64,000 nt of DNA from contig DASWKF010000085.1 in assembly GCA_036396795.1 (NCBI GenBank), positions 1-64,000 on the forward strand, written 5' to 3'. Positions 9,124-17,344 of the stretch are shown here, in pieces (within the stretch, counting starts at the first letter, position 1; every line of letters starts with the position of its first letter). A program made the position numbers and the translations under genes. The notes beneath the pieces are model-generated. The model was not told where the DNA came from, made no database searches, and saw nothing but the letters and a program-made list of their open reading frames with translations. Source of the stretch: JAHEEM01 sp036396795. Its GTDB lineage: Bacteria > Pseudomonadota > Gammaproteobacteria > Steroidobacterales > Rariloculaceae.

Positions 9124-10450
9124 AGCTCGACTCCTGGGAGTGTGTCCGGTCGGGATTGACGATGATCAAGCGAAAGTCGTTGACGTTGGTGCGCGTGGGT
9201 CCAGTCTTCAACAACAGCTTACACCGAGAGAAATACTCGTAGGTACTGTTGCGCTCGAGGGCGTCCTCCATCCGCAGCCCCTGCGCTGCGCCTAGCGCGA
9301 TCAGCTCCGGAACGACGACGGCGCCGGCGTGATCGCCATTGCCGTCGATGCCGTCGGTATCGGCGGCGAGCGCAAAGATCCGCTCATGTCCCATGAGGAC
9401 CTGCGCGAGCGCGCAGAGATACTCGAGATTGCGGCCGCCCGCGGCGCCGGGATGGTCGACGACGACCGTCGCTTCGCCGCCCGAAAGCATCGCGATGGGG
9501 CGCGTCGAGCTCGCCATCTCTAGCGCCAGACGGCCATGGCGGCGGCCAAGCTCCCGCGCCGGAGCCGCGAGATCATCGCCGAGGCGCTCGACCTCGAAAC
9601 CGCGGGACCGCAGCCAGGCCTCGGAGGCGTCCAGCGCCGTGGCGGCAGCGGCGATGATCCTGGCGCTGTCGGCGGCGAACTGGGGGTCCGCAGGCTTGGG
9701 AGACTCGTTGCGGGCCTCGCCGAGCACTGCGAGAACCTCGGGCTCGACCGCGCAGCCGTAACGCTCGAGTATCTTCATCGCGGCTGCCTGAGTGGTCGGG
9801 TCCGGAATCGTCGGCCCCGAGGCGATATCCGCCAGAGCGTCGCCCGGCACGTCCGAGATCGCCAGCGTGTGCACGGCGGTCGGGTGCGCCCGCCGAGCCA
9901 GCCTGCCGCCCTTGATGGCGGAAAGATGTCGTCGCACCGTGTTGATCTCCCGGATATCGGCGCCGGCGTGCATGAGGCAGGTGGCCGCGCGGCGCTTATG
10001 AGCCAGGCTCAGGCCCGGAAGCGGGGCCGCGATCAGCGCCGAGCCCCCTCCCGATACGAGAAACCATAGGATCTCTCCATGACGCGCAGATTGCGCGAGC
10101 GCGCCGAGACGCTCGGCGGCGAGCAAGCTCGCCGCATCCGGATCGGGATGTCCCGCCTCCAGCACCTCGATCGAGCCCGCGGACTCGCCGTCGCGCAGGC
10201 CGTGGCCGTAACGTGTGACGACGAGCCCGCGCGCATCGCCGCCGACGATCTCGTTGAAGGCGACGGCCATGGCGGCGGCCGCCTTGCCGGCGCCGAGGAC
10301 CAAAGCCGGCCCCCGCAAGCCAGCGGCGAAATGCGCCGCGAGCGCGGCATGCGGCGAAGCGGCCTCGACGCCGCGCTGAAACGCTTGCAACAGGACTCGC
10401 ACCGCCGGCTCGCCGCGGTCCTCAGGAACCGCGAGGAAGAGTTCAGGCAC
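9116..10450 (-). CDS. Glycerate 2-kinase (MOFRL family)
   Basis: 444-residue glycerate kinase of the GckA/TtuD type, which phosphorylates D-glycerate to 2-phosphoglycerate with ATP. The N-terminal domain has the LVLGAGKAAAAMAVA segment and a glycine-rich VSGGGSALI loop. The C-terminal MOFRL domain includes LSGGEATVVV, AADTDGIDGNGDHAGAVV and TGPTRTNVNDF. The start is a GTG overlapping the pgk stop by 8 nt (GTGCCTGA); the longer in-frame extension lies inside pgk. Its place between pgk and pyk lets glycerate, for example from glyoxylate or tartronate metabolism, enter below the phosphoglycerate mutase step. Confidence 0.93.
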   Translation of the reverse strand: MPELFLAVPEDRGEPAVRVLLQAFQRGVEAASPHAALAAHFAAGLRGPALVLGAGKAAAAMAVAFNEIVGGDARGLVVTRYGHGLRDGESAGSIEVLEAGHPDPDAASLLAAERLGALAQSARHGEILWFLVSGGGSALIAAPLPGLSLAHKRRAATCLMHAGADIREINTVRRHLSAIKGGRLARRAHPTAVHTLAISDVPGDALADIASGPTIPDPTTQAAAMKILERYGCAVEPEVLAVLGEARNESPKPADPQFAADSARIIAAAATALDASEAWLRSRGFEVERLGDDLAAPARELGRRHGRLALEMASSTRPIAMLSGGEATVVVDHPGAAGGRNLEYLCALAQVLMGHERIFALAADTDGIDGNGDHAGAVVVPELIALGAAQGLRMEDALERNSTYEYFSRCKLLLKTGPTRTNVNDFRLIIVNPDRTHSQESSFA

Positions 10451-11618
10451 GCGTCTGCAGAATCTCGACGGCCGGCAGGGTCTTGCCCTCGATGAACTCG
10501 AGAAACGCGCCGCCCCCCGTCGAGACGTAGGAAATCCGCTCGGTGACGTGGAACTGATCGAGCGCCGCCAGGGTGTCGCCGCCACCGGCGATCGAGAATG
10601 CCGTGCTCTCGGCGACCGCCATCGCGATTCGCCGCGTGCCGGCGGCGAATTGCGGATGCTCGAAGACGCCTACCGGACCGTTCCAGAGTATCGTGCCGGC
10701 GTCTTGGAGCAGGCCGGCATAGGCATCGGCCGTTGCCGGGCCGATGTCGAGCACTTTGTCCTCCTCGCTCACGCTCGCAAGATCCTTGGTGCGCGCTTCG
10801 ACATCGGCATCCAAGGACGCGCCGACGACGACGTCCGTCGGCAGCGGAATGCTCGCCGCGCCGAACTCGCCTTCGAGCAGCCGCTTCGCGAACTCGAGCA
10901 TCTCGGGCTCGTACAAGGAGCGCCCGATCGGGGCGCCGCTCGCGGCGAGCAGAGTGTTGGCGATGCCGCCGCCGGGAATCAGGACGTCGACTTTGGCGGC
11001 CAACGCGCTCAAGACTTCCAGCTTGGTCGAAACCTTGGAGCCGCCGACGATCGCCACCAGCGGTCGCGCCGGGTTTTCGAGCGCTTTCGCCAACGCTTCG
11101 AGCTCGGCGAGGAGCAGCGGGCCTGCGCAGGCGACCGGCGCGAACTTCGCAACGCCGTGGGTGCTCGCCTGAGCGCGATGCGCCGTGCCGAATGCATCCA
11201 TGACAAAGACGTCACAAAGCTTCGCCATGCGGCGCGACAAGGCGTCGTCGTTGGCCTTCTCGCCGCGCTGAAATCGCACGTTCTCGCAAAGCACGATGTC
11301 TTCGCCTTCGGCCGCGCCCGTCTTCAGCCAATCGCGAACCAGAGGCACCGGCCGACCGAGCAGCTCCGCCAGCTCGAGCGCCACGGGTCGTAAGGAAAAC
11401 CGTTCCTCGAATTCCCCTTCTTTCGGCCTGCCGAGGTGCGACATCACCATGACGCGGGCGCCATGGCCGAGCGCGAGCTCGAGCGTCGGCAGTGCCGCGC
11501 GAATACGCGTGTCGCTGCCGACGACGCCGTCCTTGATCGGCACGTTGAGGTCCTCGCGAATCAGCAGCCGGCGGCCGGCGAGCGGCAGCTCGCTCATGCG
11601 CTTGACGCCGAGCGCCAT
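10443..11618 (-). CDS. pgk: Phosphoglycerate kinase
   Basis: 391-residue glycolytic and gluconeogenic enzyme that interconverts 1,3-bisphosphoglycerate and 3-phosphoglycerate. The substrate motif LLIREDLNVPIKDG lies near the N-terminus, followed by MSHLGRPKEG, the hinge, and the nucleotide loop GGGDTLAAL with the STGGGAFLE C-terminal motif. A second ATG seven codons downstream (11597) is an equally reasonable start by comparison with the family. It starts 3 nt after the gap stop. Confidence 0.97.
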   Translation of the reverse strand: MALGVKRMSELPLAGRRLLIREDLNVPIKDGVVGSDTRIRAALPTLELALGHGARVMVMSHLGRPKEGEFEERFSLRPVALELAELLGRPVPLVRDWLKTGAAEGEDIVLCENVRFQRGEKANDDALSRRMAKLCDVFVMDAFGTAHRAQASTHGVAKFAPVACAGPLLLAELEALAKALENPARPLVAIVGGSKVSTKLEVLSALAAKVDVLIPGGGIANTLLAASGAPIGRSLYEPEMLEFAKRLLEGEFGAASIPLPTDVVVGASLDADVEARTKDLASVSEEDKVLDIGPATADAYAGLLQDAGTILWNGPVGVFEHPQFAAGTRRIAMAVAESTAFSIAGGGDTLAALDQFHVTERISYVSTGGGAFLEFIEGKTLPAVEILQTRA

Positions 11619-11621
11619 CGA

Positions 11622-12635
11622 CTAGCGGGCTCTGGCCAAGGCCAAGGTCGTGTCGAGCATGCGATTGGAGAAACCCCATTCGTTGTCATACCAGGCACAG
11701 ACCTTCACGAGCGAGCCGTCGATGATCTTGGTCAGACTCGCGTCGTAGATCGACGAGGCCGGATTGTGGTTGAAGTCGATCGAAACCAGCGGCTCGTCGT
11801 TGTAGGCGAGCACGCCCTTGAGCGCGCCCTCGCTCGCGGCCTTCACGGCCGCGTCGATCTCGGCGACCGTGGTCGCTCGAGACGCCGAGAACGTCAGGTC
11901 GACGATGGATACGTTGATCGTCGGCACGCGCACGGAGAAGCCGTCGAGCCGGCCGTTCAGCTCCGGTAGCACCAAGCCGACGGCGGCGGCCGCGCCGGTC
12001 TTGGTCGGAATCATGGATTGTGTCGCCGAGCGAGCGCGTCGCAGGTCCTCGTGATAGACGTCCGTCAGGACCTGGTCGTTGGTATAGGCGTGTATCGTCG
12101 TCATCAGGCCCTGCTCGATGCCCACTGCGTCGTGCAGGACCTTGGCGAGCGGAGCGAGGCAATTCGTGGTGCAAGAGGCATTCGAGATGACCTGGTGCTC
12201 GCGTCTGAGAACGTCGTGATTGACGCCGTAGACGATGGTCGCATCCACGTCCTTGCCCGCGGGCGCGGAAATCACGACTTTTTTCGCACCGGCTTTCAAA
12301 TGGCCCGAAGATTTCGCTTTCGATGCGAACAGACCCGTGCACTCGAGCACGATATCGACGCCGAGCTGCTGCCACGGAAGCTTGGCAGGATCTCTCTCGG
12401 CACAGACCTTGATTCGATCGCCGTCGATGACGAGCTCGCCGTCGCCGACCTCGACCGCGAACGGGAACGGCCCGTGGGCGGAATCGTAGCGGGTCAAATG
12501 GGCGTTCGTCTTGGCGTCGCCGAGATCGTTGATCGCGAGGATCGCGAGCTCGTCGCGGCGGTCGTTCTCATAGAGCGCGCGTAGTATGTTTCTGCCGATC
12601 CGGCCGTAGCCGTTGATCGCTATCTTCACGGGCAT
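11622..12635 (-). CDS. gap: Type I glyceraldehyde-3-phosphate dehydrogenase
   Basis: 337-residue NAD-linked dehydrogenase. The Rossmann motif INGYGRIGRN (residues 7-16) and the active-site SNASCTTNC with Cys155 are intact, as are the catalytic His region and the SWYDNE-equivalent CAWYDNEWG near the C-terminus. INDLGD at residues 35-40 has Asp at the NAD-selective position. A clear ribosome-binding site (GGAGAAACCG) precedes the ATG, 9 nt after tkt. Confidence 0.97.
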   Translation of the reverse strand: MPVKIAINGYGRIGRNILRALYENDRRDELAILAINDLGDAKTNAHLTRYDSAHGPFPFAVEVGDGELVIDGDRIKVCAERDPAKLPWQQLGVDIVLECTGLFASKAKSSGHLKAGAKKVVISAPAGKDVDATIVYGVNHDVLRREHQVISNASCTTNCLAPLAKVLHDAVGIEQGLMTTIHAYTNDQVLTDVYHEDLRRARSATQSMIPTKTGAAAAVGLVLPELNGRLDGFSVRVPTINVSIVDLTFSASRATTVAEIDAAVKAASEGALKGVLAYNDEPLVSIDFNHNPASSIYDASLTKIIDGSLVKVCAWYDNEWGFSNRMLDTTLALARAR

Positions 12636-12644
12636 CGGTTTCTC

Positions 12645-14702
12645 CTAGTTCGAATCCCGCTCGCGGCTCGACTCTAGCAGCTTGCGGGCTTCAAGAGTTA
12701 CCGCGTCGACGGTGTAGCCGAAGTGCTCGAAGAGTGCCTTTGCCGGCGCCGATTCGCCGTAGCGGTCGATGCCGATGACGCCTCCCCGGCCGGCGACATA
12801 GCGCCACCAGCTGGCGCTGGCGGCCGCTTCGACAGCTAGACGCGGCGCGATCGAATCCGGCAGAACTTCCGCACGATAGGCGGCCGCTTGCCGATCGAAA
12901 ACCTCGGTGCAGGGCATCGAGACCACGCGAACGCGGCGCCCCTCGGCGCTCAGTTCTCGGGCGGCGCCGACCGCGAGCGCGATCTCGGAGCCGCTGGAAA
13001 TCAGGATCAGCTCGGGATCGCCGTCGCTGTCGAGCAGCACGTAACCGCCGCGGGAGATCGCGGCGATTTGATCGCCGCTGCGCCGCATGTGCGGCACGCT
13101 CTGCCGCGTCAACACCAGGCAGGTCGGGCCGTCGGCGCGCTCCAAGGCGGCGCGCCAAGCGACAGCGCATTCGACGGCATCGCAAGGTCTCCAGACCGCC
13201 ATGTTCGGCATCGCCCGCAGGCTCGCCAAGTGCTCGATCGGCTGATGGGTCGGGCCATCCTCCCCCAGGCCGATGGAATCGTGTGTCAGCACCAGGATCG
13301 TTCGAATGCGCATCAGCGCCGCCATGCGCAGCGCGTTTCTCGCATAGTCCGAGAATACGAGAAAGGTGCCGCCATACGGAATGAGGCCGGCGTGCAGCGC
13401 GAGGCCGTTCATGATGGCGGCCATCCCGAACTCCCGCACCCCGAAGTGCAGGTAGTTGCCGGAGAAATCGTCGGGACCGATAAGAACGGAGCCCGAGTGG
13501 AACGTGTTGTTCGAGCCCGTCAAATCGGCCGAGCCGCCCATGAGCTCCGGCAAACGCGGCGCGAAACCTTCCAGCGCGCGCTGCGACGCCTGCCGGGTCG
13601 CCGTGTCCTTGGCTTCGGCGTCGATCTCGGCGATCACCGCGGCGGCCAACTCCGGCCAGTCCGCCGGCAGCTCGCCGCGAACGCGGCGCTCGAATTCCGT
13701 CGCGAGATTCGGATAGCGCCGCCGATAAACCTCGAACTCGGCCCGCCATTGCGCCTCGAGCCGCTGGCCGCGGTCGCGCGCGTCCCAGGCGCGGCGAATG
13801 TCGTCGGGAATGACGAACGGCGGGTGGTTCCAGCCGAGATTGGCCCGAGCGGCCGCGACCTCCGCCGCACCCAGCGCCGCACCGTGCGTGGCCGCGCTGC
13901 CTTGCTTGTTCGGGGCCCCGAATCCGATGACGGTCTGGCAACACAACAGCGTGGGACGTTCGCTCTCGGCACGCGCGGCGGCCAGGGCGCTGGTCACCGC
14001 TTGAGGGTCGTGCCCGTCGATGGTTTCGATGACATGCCAACCATAGGCTCGGAAGCGCGCGGGCGTGTCATCGGTGAACCAACCCGCCGTCTCGCCGTCG
14101 ATTGAGATCCCGTTGTCGTCATAAATCGCGATGAGCTTTCCGAGCCCCAGCGTGCCCGCGAGCGAGCAGGCTTCATGAGACACGCCCTCCATCAGGCAGC
14201 CGTCGCCCAAGAGCACGTAGGTGTAGTGATCGACGATCTCGGCGCCGGGACGATTGAACTGGGCGGCGAGAACTCTCTCCGCCAACGCCATGCCTACGGC
14301 ATTGGCGATGCCCTGTCCCAAGGGCCCGGTCGTGGTCTCGACGCCGATGTCGAGATCCCGCTCCGGATGCCCGGCGGTTCGCTGACCGAGCTGCCGAAAG
14401 CCTTTGAGCTCATCGATCCCCAGAGGATAGCCGCTGAGGTGCGCGAGCGAATACAGAAGCATGGAGCCGTGCCCGTTGGAGACCACGAAGCGGTCGCGAT
14501 CGGGCCAACGCGGATTGGACGGATTGTGCCGCAGGTAGTCGTTCCAGAGCACTTCGGCGACGTCGGCCATGCCGAGTGGCATTCCCGGATGGCCGCAGCG
14601 CGCCTGCTCCACCGCATCCATCGAAAGCGCCCGTATCGCATTGGCAAGTTGCCGCCGGGGCGGCCTGCCGGCGGCCGTCATTTTCGTTTCCGTCAGCGAC
14701 AT
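12645..14702 (-). CDS. tkt: Transketolase
   Basis: 685-residue thiamine-diphosphate enzyme of the pentose phosphate pathway that moves two-carbon units between sugar phosphates. It has the substrate histidine region GHPGMPLG, the ThDP motif GDGCLMEGVSHEA through the IYDDNGISIDG loop, and the pyrimidine domain with HDSIGLGEDGPTHQPIEHLA. It leads the leftward operon tkt-gap-pgk-glycerate kinase-pyk-patatin, whose promoter should lie in the 128-nt divergent gap before the CpdA-like gene. Confidence 0.97.
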   Translation of the reverse strand: MSLTETKMTAAGRPPRRQLANAIRALSMDAVEQARCGHPGMPLGMADVAEVLWNDYLRHNPSNPRWPDRDRFVVSNGHGSMLLYSLAHLSGYPLGIDELKGFRQLGQRTAGHPERDLDIGVETTTGPLGQGIANAVGMALAERVLAAQFNRPGAEIVDHYTYVLLGDGCLMEGVSHEACSLAGTLGLGKLIAIYDDNGISIDGETAGWFTDDTPARFRAYGWHVIETIDGHDPQAVTSALAAARAESERPTLLCCQTVIGFGAPNKQGSAATHGAALGAAEVAAARANLGWNHPPFVIPDDIRRAWDARDRGQRLEAQWRAEFEVYRRRYPNLATEFERRVRGELPADWPELAAAVIAEIDAEAKDTATRQASQRALEGFAPRLPELMGGSADLTGSNNTFHSGSVLIGPDDFSGNYLHFGVREFGMAAIMNGLALHAGLIPYGGTFLVFSDYARNALRMAALMRIRTILVLTHDSIGLGEDGPTHQPIEHLASLRAMPNMAVWRPCDAVECAVAWRAALERADGPTCLVLTRQSVPHMRRSGDQIAAISRGGYVLLDSDGDPELILISSGSEIALAVGAARELSAEGRRVRVVSMPCTEVFDRQAAAYRAEVLPDSIAPRLAVEAAASASWWRYVAGRGGVIGIDRYGESAPAKALFEHFGYTVDAVTLEARKLLESSRERDSN

Positions 14703-14830
14703 CGGATTGTTGGCGGTGGAGATGACCGGGGCGGGAATTGTCGCTCAGCGGAGACGCTTTCCGCAACCGTCGACATCGACGCTGCCGATCTGTGAGGCAG
14801 TCCCACCGGGCTCGAGCAATATTCAGTATC

Positions 14831-15652
14831 ATGAACGTTCCAGGCACTTGCAGACAACCGATGACCACTGGAAAAGACGGCGCAGGCCCAGTCGTTCTGC
14901 TGCAGATCACCGATCCTCATTTGCATGCGGCCGCGGACAGCAGAATGCGAGGCGTCGTCACTTTCGACACTTTTCTCACGGTGATCGAGCAAATGCAGCG
15001 CGACGAGCGCTGGCCCCCCGACGCGATCTTGGCGACCGGCGATCTCGTGCAGGACGAAAGCCGCGGCGGATACCGGCGTTTCCGTTCCAGCCTCGGCGAT
15101 CTCGGCGTGCCGATCTACTGCGTCGCCGGAAATCACGACGACCCGGCGCTCATGCGCGAAATCCTCGGGCAACCGCCGTTCCAGGTCGACGGCGAGGCAG
15201 CGCTCGGAGCCTGGCTCGTGATCTTCTTGAACACTCACGTGCCGGGCGAGGATTCCGGCACCGTCGCCGAAGGCGATCTCGCGCGGCTCCAGCGGAGGCT
15301 CGCCGACAACCCCGACAAGCACGTGCTCATCTGCATGCACCATCAGCCGGTGCCGATGGGAAGCGCGTGGCTCGACGGCGTCGCCTTATCGAATGCGAAA
15401 GCGCTGTTGGAGATCGTCGACAGGCATGCGCACGTCCGCGGTCTCGTCTGGGGACACGTGCACCAGAGCTCCGATCGCTACCGCGGCAACCTGAGGCTCT
15501 TGAGCACGCCGTCGACTTGCGCGCAGTTTCTGCCGGGAAGCGATTTCTTCGCTCTGGACAACAGACCGCCGGGGTATCGGTGGATCGCGCTGCACCCCGA
15601 CGGCAGGATCGACAGCGGCGTTCAGTGGCTCACTCGGGTAGATGGGCGCTAG
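14831..15652 (+). CDS. CpdA-like metallophosphoesterase
   Basis: Calcineurin-like phosphoesterase, 273 residues from this ATG (or 263 from the ATG at 14861). The metal-binding motifs are complete and in order: QITDPHLH, TGDLVQDES, GNHDD, CMHHQP and WGHVHQ. The spacing and the LLQITDPHLH opening match CpdA, the 3',5'-cAMP phosphodiesterase, so a cyclic-nucleotide substrate is likely but not proven. It is divergent from tkt and overlaps the TraB/GumN gene by 11 nt. The frame extends further upstream without conserved sequence. Confidence 0.85.
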   Translation: MNVPGTCRQPMTTGKDGAGPVVLLQITDPHLHAAADSRMRGVVTFDTFLTVIEQMQRDERWPPDAILATGDLVQDESRGGYRRFRSSLGDLGVPIYCVAGNHDDPALMREILGQPPFQVDGEAALGAWLVIFLNTHVPGEDSGTVAEGDLARLQRRLADNPDKHVLICMHHQPVPMGSAWLDGVALSNAKALLEIVDRHAHVRGLVWGHVHQSSDRYRGNLRLLSTPSTCAQFLPGSDFFALDNRPPGYRWIALHPDGRIDSGVQWLTRVDGR

Positions 15653-16520
15653 AGACTTGCGGGCGGCGCTGCTCGGCCTCAGCCTCCTCGCGGCCACGGC
15701 CGCGGCCGAGCCTGCGGCCTGGCGGGTCGAGACCGCAGAGGGCACGGAGCTTTGGTTGCTCGGGTCCGTTCACTATCTGCGCGACGAGGATCTTCCCCTG
15801 CCCGACAGCGTCGAGAATCTCTACAGACGCGCGGATACGCTCGTGATGGAGCTGGACCTCGACGACCTGGATCCCTTCGAGGTGCAGCTGCAGTTCATGC
15901 AAGCCGCGATGTTGCCTCCGGCCGAGTCGCTGCGCGGCGTATTGTCGGAGGACGTGTACGCAACGGTCGCATCCAGCGCGAGCGATCTCGAGCTCGACCT
16001 CGAGGCGTTCGAGCGCTTCGAGCCCTGGTTGGTCGCATTGATGCTGCTTGATCTCAGAATGGCGAGTCTCGGATTCAGCGCCGCTCAAGGACTGGAGCAG
16101 CAATTGCTGCGGCGCTCGGGCGAGGACGGCAAGCCGATACTCGGTCTCGAGCCCATCGCCGCTCAGATCGGGGTCTTCGACGACTTGCCGATGACGGAAC
16201 AGGAGGCCCTGCTACGGCAAACGCTCGAAGAGCTCGAGTCACCCGCGTCGGAAATGGATGAGTTGCTGAACGCCTGGCATGCGGGAAGCCTCGACGAGCT
16301 CACCGACGAGCTGCTCGCGAGCTTTGCGGATTTTCCGACGCTGTATCAGGCCCTGGTCGTCGCCCGCAACCGGCGCTGGCTCACCGAGCTCGAACGTCTG
16401 GCCCGCGAGCCCGGTCGATTCTTGGTGGTGGTAGGGGCCCTGCATCTCGTCGGTCAAGACAGCGTCGTCGAGCTGCTTCGTGACCGCGGCTTCGACGTCG
16501 TGCGTTTCCAGCTGCGATAG
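15642..16520 (+). CDS. TraB/GumN family protein
   Basis: 292-residue secreted protein with a signal peptide (about residues 1-22, ending ATAAAEPA). The family signatures are present: GSVHYLRDEDLPLP near the N-terminus with the conserved GxxH-type motif, an acidic ELDLDDLD stretch, and GALHLVGQDSVVELLRDRGF near the C-terminus. The TraB/GumN (Tiki-related) fold is proposed to be a metal-dependent protease or esterase; the bacterial substrate is unknown. Its start lies inside the end of the CpdA-like gene. Confidence 0.88.
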   Translation: MGARDLRAALLGLSLLAATAAAEPAAWRVETAEGTELWLLGSVHYLRDEDLPLPDSVENLYRRADTLVMELDLDDLDPFEVQLQFMQAAMLPPAESLRGVLSEDVYATVASSASDLELDLEAFERFEPWLVALMLLDLRMASLGFSAAQGLEQQLLRRSGEDGKPILGLEPIAAQIGVFDDLPMTEQEALLRQTLEELESPASEMDELLNAWHAGSLDELTDELLASFADFPTLYQALVVARNRRWLTELERLAREPGRFLVVVGALHLVGQDSVVELLRDRGFDVVRFQLR

Positions 16521-16540
16521 CTCGGGTCGCAACGCCGGTT

Positions 16541-16720
16541 CTAGATCTCCACGAGTTCGAAATCCTCCTTTCCGGCACCACAATCGGGGCAACGCCAGGA
16601 CAGGGGAATGTCCTCCCACCGCGTTCCCGGCGCGATACCTTCCTCGGGTAAGCCCTGGGCTTCGTCATAGATGAAGCCGCAGATGAGGCACATGTATCGT
16701 TTCAGTTCCCGTTGATTCAT
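16541..16720 (-). CDS. Rubredoxin
   Basis: 59-residue electron-transfer protein with one Fe(Cys)4 centre. The ligands are Cys11-x2-Cys14 in CLICG and Cys44-x2-Cys47 in CPDCG, and the intervening IYDEAQGLPEEGIAPGTRW and the WRCPDCGAGKEDFE tail are typical rubredoxin sequence. It begins 30 nt after the Lon-N domain gene and ends 20 nt from the convergent TraB/GumN stop. No rubredoxin reductase or alkane hydroxylase gene is nearby, so its partner is unknown. The gene is easily missed because of its size. Confidence 0.95.
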   Translation of the reverse strand: MNQRELKRYMCLICGFIYDEAQGLPEEGIAPGTRWEDIPLSWRCPDCGAGKEDFELVEI

Positions 16721-16750
16721 CGTTTGCTCGTTTCAGCGTCGTCGTCAGGC

Positions 16751-17344
16751 TCACTTCCGCAGATGCGAACGCAGCAGCTCGAGCCGCTCGCTCGCGCCGG
16801 CCGTCTCGAGCAGCTCCTGTTTTACCGCGGTCGACACCGGCAGTATTTCCGCGAGCCGGTACCCAACCCAGGCCGCGTCGCCGAATCGCTTCACGGAGTG
16901 CTGGTACTCTCCGTCGAGCTTGGCGATGAGCTCCTCGAGCAAGTCGCGCAAGTCTTCGTGCCCGGCCGGCACGGGCAGCTCGGGCTCGCGCTCGAGAAGC
17001 TCGACGGAGCCGACGTAGAGCCCGTCGTGCCGGCGCTCACGCGCCCGGACGCGAAACCGCGTCCCGCCTTCGGCCATGATTCCGAGCACGCCGTCGATGC
17101 CTTGCTGCCAGTCGACGACCGTGGCCAGCGTCCCGACATCGACGGTTTCGGCGGCGCCGATCTCCGATCCGGTCTTGATGAGCACGACGCCGAATCCGAC
17201 GTCGTCCTTCAGACAGCGGCTGAGCATGCTCATATACCGCGGCTCGAAAACCCGAAGCGGCAACAGGCCACCGGGAAACAGCACCGTGTGCAGTGGAAAC
17301 AACGGAGTCTGTTGCTCCGGCATCGAATCCGGCGTCCGGGTCAA
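16751..17344 (-). CDS. Lon substrate-binding (N-terminal) domain protein
   Basis: 197-residue stand-alone LON N-terminal domain, related to the substrate-recognition region of Lon protease but without AAA+ or peptidase parts. The diagnostic LFPLHTVLFPGGLLPLRVFEPRY opening is followed by an all-beta core and a helical C-terminal bundle. The biochemical role of such stand-alone proteins is unclear. Its start overlaps the mpl stop by 4 nt and rubredoxin follows, so all are probably on one transcript. Confidence 0.9.
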   Translation of the reverse strand: MTRTPDSMPEQQTPLFPLHTVLFPGGLLPLRVFEPRYMSMLSRCLKDDVGFGVVLIKTGSEIGAAETVDVGTLATVVDWQQGIDGVLGIMAEGGTRFRVRARERRHDGLYVGSVELLEREPELPVPAGHEDLRDLLEELIAKLDGEYQHSVKRFGDAAWVGYRLAEILPVSTAVKQELLETAGASERLELLRSHLRK

